This document shows, piece by piece, positions 29,372 through 37,261 of a DNA stretch of 64,000 nt. Source of the DNA: Flavobacteriales bacterium (lineage in GTDB: Bacteria; Bacteroidota; Bacteroidia; Flavobacteriales_D; Parvicellaceae). Made by a program: the position numbers and the translations under genes. The notes beneath the pieces are model-generated. The model was not told where the DNA came from. It saw only the letters and a program-made list of their open reading frames with translations, and did no database searches. The stretch spans positions 1 to 64,000 of the forward strand of contig JAGYKU010000001.1 in NCBI GenBank assembly GCA_018401455.1, in the 5' to 3' direction. Position 1 is the stretch's first letter; every line of letters begins with the position of its first letter.

Positions 29372-30433
29372 ATGAACATCACTACCTACGATAGTGAATT
29401 TTATCGTTCTTACCGTTACGGCTTTAACGGTATGGAGAAGGATGATGAAGTAAAAGGCAACGGAAACTCTTATACTACGGAGTTTAGACAGTATGACCCA
29501 CGACTTGGTAGATGGTTATCAATTGACCCAATGGCAGCATCTCAGCCATATAACACTCCTTATAATTCAATGGGAAATAACCCTATATCAAGGATAGATC
29601 CAAATGGTGACACTGATACGCAAGTTGTTGATGAAAATGGCAACATAATTTATGATGACAATCAAAATGACGGTAATATATATAGAGCTGAAGGAAAAAC
29701 ATCCGAAGATTTTGCTGGAATGAATACTAACGAAGTTATAAATTCTGAAGGAGTAACGCAATTAACACAAGGTGTAACTGACAATTCAAATAATTATACA
29801 GGTAGCATTTGGCTAGGAACAGAAGATGAATTAAAAGATTTTATATGGAAACAAGGTCAGCAAATAGGTTTAAATTCAAACATCTCAAAAGATCAAATAA
29901 CAATAACGCATTTAGATGAATCTCAAAGTTTTTTAGCAAGTGATGCGGGGAAATGGGATAAGAAATATGATTACAGCATTGCTGCTTTTGGGGGAATTTA
30001 CAGCACTACAGTTCCTGCATCTTGGGATCTCAGATTAAACCTAGGAACAGGTGATTTAAATAGCACTTCTACCATATTATTGTTTAATGTATATGATATA
30101 AGAAATGTTTTAGTGCATGAGAACTCACACTTTACAATGTTAGAAAATATGTATAATGATCACGGTACTAATAACTTTCCTGTTAAACAGTATGGATTTC
30201 CAACATCTGGTGGTTTTAAGTCTCAAAAAGAATTAATGGCTATGATTGAGCAGCAAAATCATGCCAGTTGGGGCATGACAACCATTCTTCACCAAAACAA
30301 CGTTAAAAATTATTGGGAGAAACAATATAATGCATATTTTAAAGAGTACAAACTTATTGGAGGGAGATCTAAAGTTAGCAAAACCTTAAATCTTAAGCCC
30401 GAAGAGTATCTGAATCAATCAGTTTATAAATAA
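29372..30433 (+). CDS. orphan Rhs C-terminal fragment with HExxH toxin-like domain
   Basis: The first 70 codons are the end of an Rhs repeat-associated core: YGFNGMEKDDEVKG, EFRQYDPRLGRWLSIDP and YNSMGNNPISRIDPNGD. The whole beta-cage N-terminus is missing. The remaining 280 residues are the variable toxin region. It contains VLVHENSHFTMLENMYNDHG, where HENSH fits the zinc-protease motif HExxH, and ELMAMIEQQNHASW about 45 residues later could supply the third ligand. It may be a displaced, normally silent toxin cassette awaiting recombination, or a remnant. A secreted protein gene follows seven bases later. Confidence 0.82.
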   Translation: MNITTYDSEFYRSYRYGFNGMEKDDEVKGNGNSYTTEFRQYDPRLGRWLSIDPMAASQPYNTPYNSMGNNPISRIDPNGDTDTQVVDENGNIIYDDNQNDGNIYRAEGKTSEDFAGMNTNEVINSEGVTQLTQGVTDNSNNYTGSIWLGTEDELKDFIWKQGQQIGLNSNISKDQITITHLDESQSFLASDAGKWDKKYDYSIAAFGGIYSTTVPASWDLRLNLGTGDLNSTSTILLFNVYDIRNVLVHENSHFTMLENMYNDHGTNNFPVKQYGFPTSGGFKSQKELMAMIEQQNHASWGMTTILHQNNVKNYWEKQYNAYFKEYKLIGGRSKVSKTLNLKPEEYLNQSVYK

Positions 30434-30440
30434 TTTAACA

Positions 30441-31072
30441 ATGAAAATATTATTTTGCATATCGTTTTTAATTGCTATGACAACCCATATATTTACTCAA
30501 GATTCAGTAGTAAATTTCGAAGTCAAAAGAATTAAGTATTGTAAATTAAATAATAGCTTAAAAATCAAAGGAGAATTAACAGTAGAAAAGAAAGTATTCG
30601 TTTATAGTGTTAATTATGAAGATTTATCTAACACTTTTTCCGATGATTTTTTACCCATTTTTACTAGTTATAATGAAATTGGTGTTGGTATATTTTCATA
30701 CCCGAAACTTTACTTTAAATATTATGACAATGATTCATTATTCCCAATTCAGACTCCAATTTTAGAAATTAACCCATCGAGTGTATGCGATTCTATTAAT
30801 AATTGTAAAATAATAAACAGAAAATTTAAAAACTTTATAATTGTGAACAATCTTTAGATGGTTATTGTAATGTTGTTTTTACTAGTATGTTTGACTACCA
30901 GCCCATAGCTTATGTACCACCCTTAAAAGTCCCAGAAAAAAAACAAATTGATATGAATGTTACACTTTTAAAGCCATTAAACATGAAACATATTGAGAAA
31001 TTTTATATAATTCTGGGATTGTGTGAAAACAATGACCCAGCTAATACACTTTTTGTGGTGTTTAATAAGTAA
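30441..31072 (+). pseudogene. secreted hypothetical protein, one frameshift; possible Rhs partner
   Basis: Begins with a signal peptide (MKILFCISFLIAMTTHIFTQ). The first frame reaches a stop at 30857. The next frame gives a natural continuation (YNCEQSLDGYCNVVFTSMFD, YQPIAYVPPLKVPEKKQ, ending TLFVVFNK), so the intended product is about 210 residues. Placed directly after an Rhs toxin end, a periplasmic immunity role is an inference from position only. The break near 30840 may be real or a sequencing error. Confidence 0.6.
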
Positions 31073-31585
31073 ATATGGTATTTGTCGGTAACGTTCCAAT
31101 TAGCACCTTATGGCATTTTTATATTTTAAATAATTGATAATCAATATGATTATGATTTTTAGAATTGTGGTTTTTCGGTAGTATATGCTAACTTAAAAAA
31201 TAGTTAACTGATTTAAAGGGCTTTAAAAACCTTTTTTCAAACCTTGCGTTCCAATTAGCACCTAATAAAAAAACATCAAAAATATGGTATTCCTCTTCCT
31301 CCCTCAGCAATAAACCACGCCATACTGTTGCACCTATTTTTTTTGGTTGGTTCTTTTTCAAAGGATAAAAAATAAGTGCAACACCTTTCAGGTTCGTACC
31401 TCAGTTTGTCATGGTTTTTGCGTTCGGTCGTCAATCGTCATTCGGTGTTCTCGGTATTTTATGCCTTGTTTGTCCATTCCTGTGCAATTGGCAATCGCTT
31501 ATGTCCCACAAAGCAAAAAATCCCTACACACCTTCGTGTTTTTGCTCTCCGCCTTAGGCGGATTAGGAGCTTAGAGTTTTAGAAA
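31073..31585. other. gene-free island DNA with a 17-bp direct repeat
   Basis: No protein is supported. CGTTCCAATTAGCACCT occurs at 31092-31108 and again at 31247-31263. From about 31325 to 31570 the composition becomes richer in G and C (CGGTCGTCAATCGTCATTCG, CTCCGCCTTAGGCGGATTAG). Two overlapping plus-strand reading frames there look like shadows of low-complexity sequence. CTCCGCC-TTA-GGCGGA(T) near 31549-31563 is a short hairpin. Confidence 0.6.
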
Positions 31586-31900
31586 TTACCTTAATTTTTT
31601 ATCAGGATCTTGTCTTGTGTCAAAAACGTGAGTAACATAAGCATAATTATTTTCAAGAAAATAGATGATTTTATAATGTCCTTCAATTAAGTATCTGTGT
31701 CCTTGACCAAGATGAACTAAAGTAAGTTCTATTTGACCTATTTCTTCGGAAATAACATTGGGAAGTATTAGTATATCTGGAGCATCTAGCAACTTACTTT
31801 TTAAATCATAAGCATATTTTTCAGACTTTTTTTTGTGAAAATCGAAGATTGATTCTAAATCCTCTTGCGCAGGTTCAGCCCAAATAACATCTTTTACCAC
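31586..31900 (-). CDS. RelE/ParE-family toxin
   Basis: A 104-residue toxin with the family pattern: VIWAEPAQEDLESIFDFHKK helix, a long second helix, GHRYLIEGHYKIIYFLENNY and the final strand VTHVFDTRQDPDKKLR. The second toxin relic at 5374 ends in the same VFDTRQDP motif. Target (gyrase for ParE or mRNA for RelE) is unknown. It overlaps the antitoxin gene by seven bases. Confidence 0.88.
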   Translation of the reverse strand: MVKDVIWAEPAQEDLESIFDFHKKKSEKYAYDLKSKLLDAPDILILPNVISEEIGQIELTLVHLGQGHRYLIEGHYKIIYFLENNYAYVTHVFDTRQDPDKKLR

Positions 31901-32130
31901 TGTTTAGATTTTTCTCTAAGTTCTTTTGATGTCATTACATTGCCATTTTTGATAGCCTCATTTGCTCTATGAGCCTGATCAATAATCTTTTGCTGAAAGT
32001 CACTCAATTCAGCACTAGGAACACTTGTTGCTTTAAACTTTTTAAGTTCCATAATTAATGAAATATCTTGCAATTGAGCAATCCAATTTATTAATTCAAA
32101 TTTTTCTGAGTTTATTGTTTCTTTTTTCAT
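31894..32130 (-). CDS. antitoxin of the adjacent RelE/ParE toxin
   Basis: A 78-residue, mostly helical protein (INWIAQLQDISLIMELKKFK, then SDFQQKIIDQAHRANEAIKN), of the short antitoxin type common before ParE toxins in Bacteroidota. The C-terminus (SKELREKSKQW) is basic. The family assignment comes from the seven-base overlap with the toxin and general shape. Confidence 0.8.
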   Translation of the reverse strand: MKKETINSEKFELINWIAQLQDISLIMELKKFKATSVPSAELSDFQQKIIDQAHRANEAIKNGNVMTSKELREKSKQW

Positions 32131-32145
32131 AATAAATCGTTTTAC

Positions 32146-32289
32146 TTATAAAACTTGTTGAATGTTACATTTTAAAAGAAAAGCATCCATTAAAGTATAT
32201 AAATGTCCTTTTTGTTTTTTATTGTACCAACTAATAGTTTGTTGGATATCCAACTTGGCATCAGTCTCGATTTTTATTTTAAAACTCAT
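32146..32289 (-). pseudogene. truncated RelE/ParE toxin
   Basis: A 47-codon frame, MSFKIKIETDAKLDIQQTIS then WYNKKQKG, LYTLMDAFLLKCNIQQV. This is the first helical hairpin of a ParE toxin; the central beta sheet and catalytic end are absent, and a short deletion seems to lie after KKQKG. Its ATG overlaps the preceding antitoxin stop (TAATG), showing a once complete module. Confidence 0.7.
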
Positions 32290-32420
32290 TAATCAAACTT
32301 AAAATCATTTTTCACATCATCCCAATCCTGTAATCTTTCAGGATTCTTTTTAGAAGTCTCAATACGTTTTCTCACTTCGTTTTTGTGTTCTTTAGGAATA
32401 TTTAAAGTAACTTGTTTCAT
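32289..32420 (-). CDS. small antitoxin of the truncated module
   Basis: A 43-residue product, MKQVTLNIPKEHKNEVRKRI followed by ETSKKNPERLQDWDDVKNDF. Such minimal antitoxins with a short N-terminal strand and an LxxWDDVKxxF tail commonly precede ParE toxins. It is intact although its toxin is not, so it may persist as an orphan. Confidence 0.65.
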   Translation of the reverse strand: MKQVTLNIPKEHKNEVRKRIETSKKNPERLQDWDDVKNDFKFD

Positions 32421-32736
32421 AAAAAGAAAATGTAAAAAATTTATATGCCAACGTTGTATAGCAAATATACGAATAAAATTTTAACTCCCCTGCTCCCGCA
32501 CGAAGAATACACAATATTAGAAGGACTGCCGCTCTTCCGACAACTTCGGAATTTCGAGTGGTATTTTGAACTTAGCAGGATGATTAAAAAAAAGTTGTAT
32601 TTTTGAAGATTGAATAGAACTAAAAATAGTAAAGTCACCTGCCTCCCGTCACCATGTCTGCCGACAGGTAGAGGCAGGCACGAAAGGATTGGCTCTGCCG
32701 AACTTCGTTTCGTGCGACAGCGGAGGGAAGAGTCAC
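32421..32736. other. intergenic spacer with GC-rich repeat pieces
   Basis: No gene. Two GC-richer pieces stand out against the AT-rich background: CTCCCCTGCTCCCGCACGAA near 32483 and a stretch at 32640-32730 containing CTGCCGACAGGTAGAGGCAG and CGAACTTCGTTTCGTGCG. Both kinds are typical of Bacteroidota intergenic elements and recur in part near 6180 and 33260. Confidence 0.55.
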
Positions 32737-33255
32737 ATGAAGAAAATGAAATTAAAACGGAGTAGAATAAGCCTTTTAACAATTATTCTTTGCTTGAATT
32801 TGTATAGTATTGCACAGGATAATGTAAGGTTTATTTGTATAGATGATTCAATGGATTCAATTGTTATTGAAAAAAACAAATTTGAATCTAACGATACTAT
32901 GACTGTCCAGTCTATGAAATTCTATAAAACAAAATTAAAAGATGAAGTTGGTTTTACTATAACTTTGCATAAGATTGACTCTTTGGAAACGAAAGGTAAT
33001 CACTTTTTAATAGAAGTTTCTGAAAATCGTTTTCAAATCTCAAGGATTTTTTTCGATTATCTTGTAGATTATCACGAATCAGGTGGAATGATTATTATGG
33101 AAGATATAGTTCAAGGAGGTGAAATATATATTCCAAATGAGAGTTTTCCTCAAGACTATGTTTTACATTTACGTAAAGTCGTTATCTACGACAAGAAATT
33201 CTCTATATATATTTTATATGACTGTCAATATATGTTTTACTTAAAAAGGCTGTAG
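32737..33255 (+). CDS. secreted hypothetical protein
   Basis: I start at ATG 32737, giving 172 residues with a signal peptide (LLTIILCLNLYSIAQ). The 16 codons upstream fall in the GC-rich intergenic repeat and are not protein-like. The mature part is a mostly beta protein (FTITLHKIDSLETKGNHFLI, GGEIYIPNESFPQDYVLHLR), without recognised domain. It is alone on its strand within the TA-rich island. Confidence 0.65.
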   Translation: MKKMKLKRSRISLLTIILCLNLYSIAQDNVRFICIDDSMDSIVIEKNKFESNDTMTVQSMKFYKTKLKDEVGFTITLHKIDSLETKGNHFLIEVSENRFQISRIFFDYLVDYHESGGMIIMEDIVQGGEIYIPNESFPQDYVLHLRKVVIYDKKFSIYILYDCQYMFYLKRL

Positions 33256-33393
33256 GGTTAGCCCCCTTGCTCATGCGCGAAGAAAATTAAAATAAGAAGT
33301 TCGCTGCCGCAAGAATCACCCGCTCCCGCCCGAATAAATTAATAAAGGCTGGTGGGTAATTCTCATCGCGTTGTATTATGTATTGTATTCTGT

Positions 33394-33675
33394 TTAGAAT
33401 TTATGATCTGAATTATTATCAATAAACCCAATTATATGAATGGTGTTATTTTCAATAATATAGATGATGGAAGAATGTTTTGATATGACACATCTTCTAA
33501 TTGCGCTATCTTTTTTAGAAGCAGGACAAATATGATTGTGAAGCTCTAAATTATGAATCAAACTATTAACAGCATTCTCTAATCTACTGGCTATTTCTAC
33601 AGGCCATTTTTGCAATAACTCAAATATTTTTTGAAGATAAGAAGCTTTTGCATCATCAGACCAAGTAACTTTCAT
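33394..33675 (-). CDS. RelE/ParE-family toxin
   Basis: A 93-residue toxin-like protein: MKVTWSDDAKASYLQKIFEL, a second long helix, then IRRCVISKHSSIIYIIENNT and IHIIGFIDNNSDH. The IYIIENNTIHIIGFxDNNxD strand pair is typical of the RelE/ParE fold. Its start codon shares a base with the antitoxin stop, the standard coupling. Confidence 0.82.
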   Translation of the reverse strand: MKVTWSDDAKASYLQKIFELLQKWPVEIASRLENAVNSLIHNLELHNHICPASKKDSAIRRCVISKHSSIIYIIENNTIHIIGFIDNNSDHKF

Positions 33676-33923
33676 CAGGCTGTTTTTTTACTTTCTATCA
33701 ATTGTCTAATCTCAGAAATAACAGTTTCGTGTGGAGTTACTCTTCCTGCTTTAACATCTTCCAAACCTCTTTCGATTGATGCTTTTTGCTCTTGCGTGAG
33801 TTCCTCATACCAATCCACTTCTGTTTCTTGTTCTATTTGAATGGATTTATCTGATTTAAGCAATTGAAGAAGTGCCAAAGTGTGCTCGTTAAATTCTGGT
33901 ATGGTTAGTTTAAATGTTGTCAT
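33675..33923 (-). CDS. antitoxin of the adjacent toxin
   Basis: An 82-residue protein whose C-terminal half (WYEELTQEQKASIERGLEDV, KAGRVTPHETVISEIRQLIE) is the well-known 'addiction module' antitoxin tail. The N-terminal part is short and probably non-DNA-binding. The ~130-base region upstream (34009-34139) is a near copy of the region upstream of the TA relic at 5228. Confidence 0.85.
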   Translation of the reverse strand: MTTFKLTIPEFNEHTLALLQLLKSDKSIQIEQETEVDWYEELTQEQKASIERGLEDVKAGRVTPHETVISEIRQLIESKKTA

Positions 33924-34008
33924 GATGTGTGTGTTAACGGAATAAATTAAAAAAGGTTTTTAAGATGCTAGTTTTTGAATTTGTTTTTAAGTAATGAATG
34001 GTTCTAAT

Positions 34009-34139
34009 AAAGTTTTAACTATATTTTTTATTTTATGATTCAAAAGACTGTTGTTTAACAACTTGATTTGTATTCAAAGATATTATTTTTATATGAAATC
34101 AACTGGTTTTTACTTAAAAATTTTACTCATCTTGTTCAT
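34009..34139 (-). repeat. TA-upstream repeat, copy B
   Basis: Reads on the minus strand like 4997-5126 on the plus strand with about 90 percent identity by eye, including the GTTGTTTAACAAC dyad (34050-34062). It lies about 85 bases before the antitoxin ATG, so both copies hold the same relation to a TA locus although the downstream genes differ. Confidence 0.75.
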
Positions 34140-34262
34140 GCGCGAATAATTAAACAAAATAAGAAGTTCGATACTACACTTCTGAAACTTGACAAAGTTC
34201 TCGATATATTCTGAATTAAGCAGGAAATTTCATCCAAAAAACTTTAAAACAAGAATAAAAGT

Positions 34263-34307
34263 CATTTTCATGATTTGGATTTTATTTTTAGCGCTTCTTC
34301 AAGGGCT
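34263..34307. repeat. duplicated tRNA-Asn 3' end (att-like copy)
   Basis: A 45-base segment identical, apart from one base, to 34406-34450. The right-hand part (GCGCTTCTTCAAGGGCT) is the complement of the tRNA-Asn 3' end; the left part is the sequence just beyond the tRNA. The rest of the tRNA is absent here. Such partial duplications arise by integration at the 3' end of a tRNA gene. Confidence 0.85.
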
Positions 34308-34405
34308 TACCGAATTACAATTTTTACGCTCGTATCTCGCTAAAATTGTGTTCGGCATCCTACTTCTCGCCCTTACAAACTTTTTGGAAACAAAAAAATC
34401 CAAAC

Positions 34406-34450
34406 CATTTTCATGATTTGGATTTTATTTTTGGCGCTTCTTCAAGGGCT
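34406..34450. repeat. att-like direct repeat overlapping tRNA-Asn
   Basis: The partner of 34263-34307, offset by 143 bases. It covers 16 bases of the tRNA 3' end (34435-34450) and 29 bases downstream. The single difference is at 34433 (G here, A at 34290). Confidence 0.85.
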
Positions 34451-34508
34451 CGAACCTTGGACCCTCTGATTAACAGTCAGATGCTCTAACCAACTGAGCT
34501 AAAGAAGC
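34435..34508 (-). tRNA. tRNA-Asn (GTT)
   Basis: Folds as a complete cloverleaf: acceptor GCTTCTT pairing with AAGAAGC, D arm GCTC...GAGC, anticodon arm TCTGA-CTGTTAA-TCAGA giving anticodon GTT, and T arm CAAGG-TTCGAGC-CCTTG. CCA is not encoded; the next bases are CCAAA after the discriminator G. The 3' end is duplicated upstream (see repeats), marking this as an integration target. Confidence 0.97.
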
Positions 34509-34598
34509 GTCTTTTTTTCCCTTTCGGAGTGCAATATTAAGTCAAAGTTTGGAATTAAACAATATCTTTGTGAAAAAATTTACAAAAAAATTAAAAAA

Positions 34599-35534
34599 AT
34601 GAGTTTAGTTAATGTTGGAACGGTTGCTTTTGATGCAATTGAGACCCCTTTTGGAAAAACTGATAAAATTATCGGTGGTGCTTGTACTTATATTAGTCTT
34701 GCGGCTTCCTATTTTACAAAAAATGCAAAAATTGTTTCTGTGGTAGGTGACGATTTCCCACAAGATGTGATAGATATGTTCTCTGATAGAGGCATTTCTA
34801 CTGAAGGTCTTCAAGTGAAAAAAGGAGAAAAAACATTTTTCTGGTCTGGAAAATATCACAACGATATGAATTCTAGAGATACTTTGGATACGCAATTGAA
34901 TGTATTAGAAAATTTTGATCCTATTATTCCAGAAAGTTACCAAGATTGCGAATATTTGATGCTTGGAAATTTAGCGCCAGTGGCTCAACTTACTGTTTTG
35001 AAAAGACTTAACAAAAGACCTAAACTCATTGTGCTTGACACTATGAACTTTTGGATGGAAATTGCTCTTGACGATTTGAAAGCTGTTATCAAAGAAATTG
35101 ATGTGCTTACCATCAATGACGAAGAAGCTAGATTGCTTTCGGGAGAATACTCTTTGAGAAAAGCAGCAAGAAAAATTCTTGAAATGGGACCAAAATATTT
35201 AATTATCAAAAAAGGAGAACACGGTGCTTTGTTGTTCGACAAGGAAAGAGTATTCTTTGCTCCTGCGCTACCTTTAGAAGAAGTATTCGACCCAACAGGT
35301 GCCGGAGATACTTTTGCAGGTGGTTTTATCGGATTCTTAGCTTCTACAGGAAATATTTCTTGGGAAAATATGAAAAACGCAATCATTATGGGTTCTGCTT
35401 TGGCTTCTTTCACAGTAGAAAAATTCGGAATCGAAAGATTAAGAGATTTAACAATGGATGAAATCGCTGATAGAATCAGTCAGTTTGCTGAATTGACCAA
35501 CTTTACTATGGAGTATCCAGTGATGGAATCTTAG
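34599..35534 (+). CDS. PfkB-family carbohydrate kinase
   Basis: A 311-residue ribokinase-fold kinase. GGACTYISLAASYFTKNAKI near the start and the C-terminal anion-hole motif DPTGAGDTFAGGFIGFLA (catalytic Asp in GAGD) are the family's two signatures. Substrate is unknown; adenosine- or sugar-type are both possible. It is intact, ends the accessory island on the right, and is followed by a strong terminator. Confidence 0.92.
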   Translation: MSLVNVGTVAFDAIETPFGKTDKIIGGACTYISLAASYFTKNAKIVSVVGDDFPQDVIDMFSDRGISTEGLQVKKGEKTFFWSGKYHNDMNSRDTLDTQLNVLENFDPIIPESYQDCEYLMLGNLAPVAQLTVLKRLNKRPKLIVLDTMNFWMEIALDDLKAVIKEIDVLTINDEEARLLSGEYSLRKAARKILEMGPKYLIIKKGEHGALLFDKERVFFAPALPLEEVFDPTGAGDTFAGGFIGFLASTGNISWENMKNAIIMGSALASFTVEKFGIERLRDLTMDEIADRISQFAELTNFTMEYPVMES

Positions 35535-35555
35535 TATAACGATATACATTTAAAC

Positions 35556-35592
35556 TAAAAAGGGCAATTTCAAATTTGAAACCGCCCTTTTT
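35556..35592. terminator. rho-independent terminator between convergent genes
   Basis: AAAAGGGC paired with GCCCTTTT, with an inner palindrome TTTCAAATTTGAAA, then TTGTATTTT. It can end both the sugar kinase (plus) and htpX (minus). Confidence 0.85.
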
Positions 35593-35611
35593 GTATTTTA
35601 TAAATGCTCTT

Positions 35612-36544
35612 TTACAATCCTCTTTCTAAAATGTCTATTCTTTTGTTAATTGGTGGATGCGTAGAAAACAATCCTCCCAAACTGCTCAAAAAACTAGATT
35701 TTGGTTTGTTTTCGATAAACATTTGTTTTACATCATCACTTTTTACATCATCAACTTCGCTATTGCCTGAGATTTTTCTTAAGGCAGAAGCTAGCGCCAT
35801 AGAATTTTTGGTCATTTCTACCGCTCCTGCATCTGCAAGATATTCCCTTTTACGAGATAAAGCAAATTTGAACAATACGGAAAGGAAATAGACTACAGCG
35901 GCAATAATCAGCATTAAAATTAATGCTTTCCCATCTGTTTTGGAGTCTTTTCTGTTTCTTCCACCTCCATAAATCAAACTTCTAAAAAGAATAGAAACGA
36001 TAAAAGATAAGATTCCAACAAAAACAATCGAAATCACCAATAATCTCACATCTTTGTTTCTAATGTGTGCCAATTCATGTGCAATTACGCCTTCCAATTC
36101 ATCATCGTTCAAAGTATTGATAATTCCCGATGTAAGTGTTACGGCATAAGATTTCTCGTCAATTCCACTTGCAAAAGCATTGAGTGCATCAGATTGGATA
36201 ATGTATAATTTTGGCATTCTCATTCCAACAGACATACATAAGTTTTCTGTGAGATTGTAAATCCTCATATTTTCTTTTCTTTCCAACGTTTTGGCTCCAG
36301 TTGCCATTCTAATCATCTTAGTATTGAAAAAATAAGCAATTAAAAACCAAATTCCAACACCACCTAATACAAAAGGAACTGTAACAATAAAGTTGTAGTT
36401 CACTTCATCCATATAATCTGGCCCAATGGCAAAAAAAAAAAAAGCATACACTCCCGCCAAAATCAAAAGTGGGAATGATGCTAATAATAAGGTTGACCTA
36501 AAATTATTCTGTCTAATTTGTTTTTGAAGACCAATGTACTTCAT
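35612..36544 (-). CDS. htpX: M48 family membrane metalloprotease (HtpX-like)
   Basis: A 310-residue inner-membrane protease for quality control of membrane proteins. Two N-terminal helices are followed by GVIAHELAHIRNKDVRLLVI (HExxH with zinc ligands near residues 156-160), two more helices, and SRKREYLADAGAVEMT with the third ligand Glu. The end (LFSTHPPINKRIDILERG) is the conserved HtpX tail. It is 13 bases downstream of lemA, a common pairing. Confidence 0.95.
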   Translation of the reverse strand: MKYIGLQKQIRQNNFRSTLLLASFPLLILAGVYAFFFFAIGPDYMDEVNYNFIVTVPFVLGGVGIWFLIAYFFNTKMIRMATGAKTLERKENMRIYNLTENLCMSVGMRMPKLYIIQSDALNAFASGIDEKSYAVTLTSGIINTLNDDELEGVIAHELAHIRNKDVRLLVISIVFVGILSFIVSILFRSLIYGGGRNRKDSKTDGKALILMLIIAAVVYFLSVLFKFALSRKREYLADAGAVEMTKNSMALASALRKISGNSEVDDVKSDDVKQMFIENKPKSSFLSSLGGLFSTHPPINKRIDILERGL

Positions 36545-36557
36545 ATTCGTTCAAAGT

Positions 36558-37121
36558 TTAGAATTTTATCTCTGGTGCTTTGTCCATCGTCTGACGCTCT
36601 TCGTAGTTCAATTCGAACATCGGCTCTTTTACGTATTTTTTGAATCCAGCAACAATGTTACTTGGAAATTGCTCTATTCCATTGTTGTATTCTCTTGTTG
36701 CAGAATTGAAATATCTTCTTACTGAAGAAAGTTTGTTTTCAATATCTCCGATTTCAGTTTGCAAATGCATAAAATTAGTGTTTGCTTTCAAATCTGGATA
36801 CGCCTCTACATGCATTTTGAATCCTGTCATAGCAGCTGCCATTTGACCTTCAGCAGCAATTTTTTCTGAGATAGATCCTGCAGACATACATCTACTTCTT
36901 GCTTCAGTAACTTTGATCAACACTTCACTTTCGTGATTCATATAACCTTTTACTGCTCCCAAAAGTTGTGGAATTAAATCATAACGTTGCTTCAATTGAA
37001 CATCAATATCGGCAAAAGCATTTTCTCGGTTATTTTTCAAAGAAACCAAACGGTTGTTGATAGAAATAAACCAAATGATGATTAGTAAAACAACTCCACC
37101 AGTAATTAATAAAGGAATCAT
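36558..37121 (-). CDS. lemA: LemA family protein
   Basis: A 187-residue protein with one N-terminal membrane helix (PLLITGGVVLLIIIWF) and a long helical domain: LVSLKNNRENAFADIDVQLK, QRYDLIPQLLGAVKGYMNHE, and RRYFNSATREYNNGIEQFPS near the end. LemA proteins have no firm function but are often next to HtpX or TPM-domain proteins. First gene of the pair with htpX. Confidence 0.95.
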   Translation of the reverse strand: MIPLLITGGVVLLIIIWFISINNRLVSLKNNRENAFADIDVQLKQRYDLIPQLLGAVKGYMNHESEVLIKVTEARSRCMSAGSISEKIAAEGQMAAAMTGFKMHVEAYPDLKANTNFMHLQTEIGDIENKLSSVRRYFNSATREYNNGIEQFPSNIVAGFKKYVKEPMFELNYEERQTMDKAPEIKF

Positions 37122-37261
37122 AATTTTTTATTTTTTAGTATTAGTAGGATAAAGGTAGAAATTATATTAAAATTAATAATCATTATAAATGCTTATTTAT
37201 TACGAATTGTCTTTTAAGGTAACTCTTTTAACAAAAATTATGTGCTATTTTTGTTTTTAGA

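Noticed and set aside
31347-31582. Two overlapping plus-strand small proteins
   Set aside because: They read the same GC-richer intergenic element in two frames; neither has protein-like features.
34263-34307. A second tRNA-Asn gene
   Set aside because: Only the 3' 16 bases of the tRNA are present; the D, anticodon and 5' acceptor parts are missing.
34189-34416. A 75-residue plus-strand protein
   Set aside because: It runs through the att-like repeat and both its ends lie in repeat DNA; the hydrophobic look comes from AT-rich sequence.
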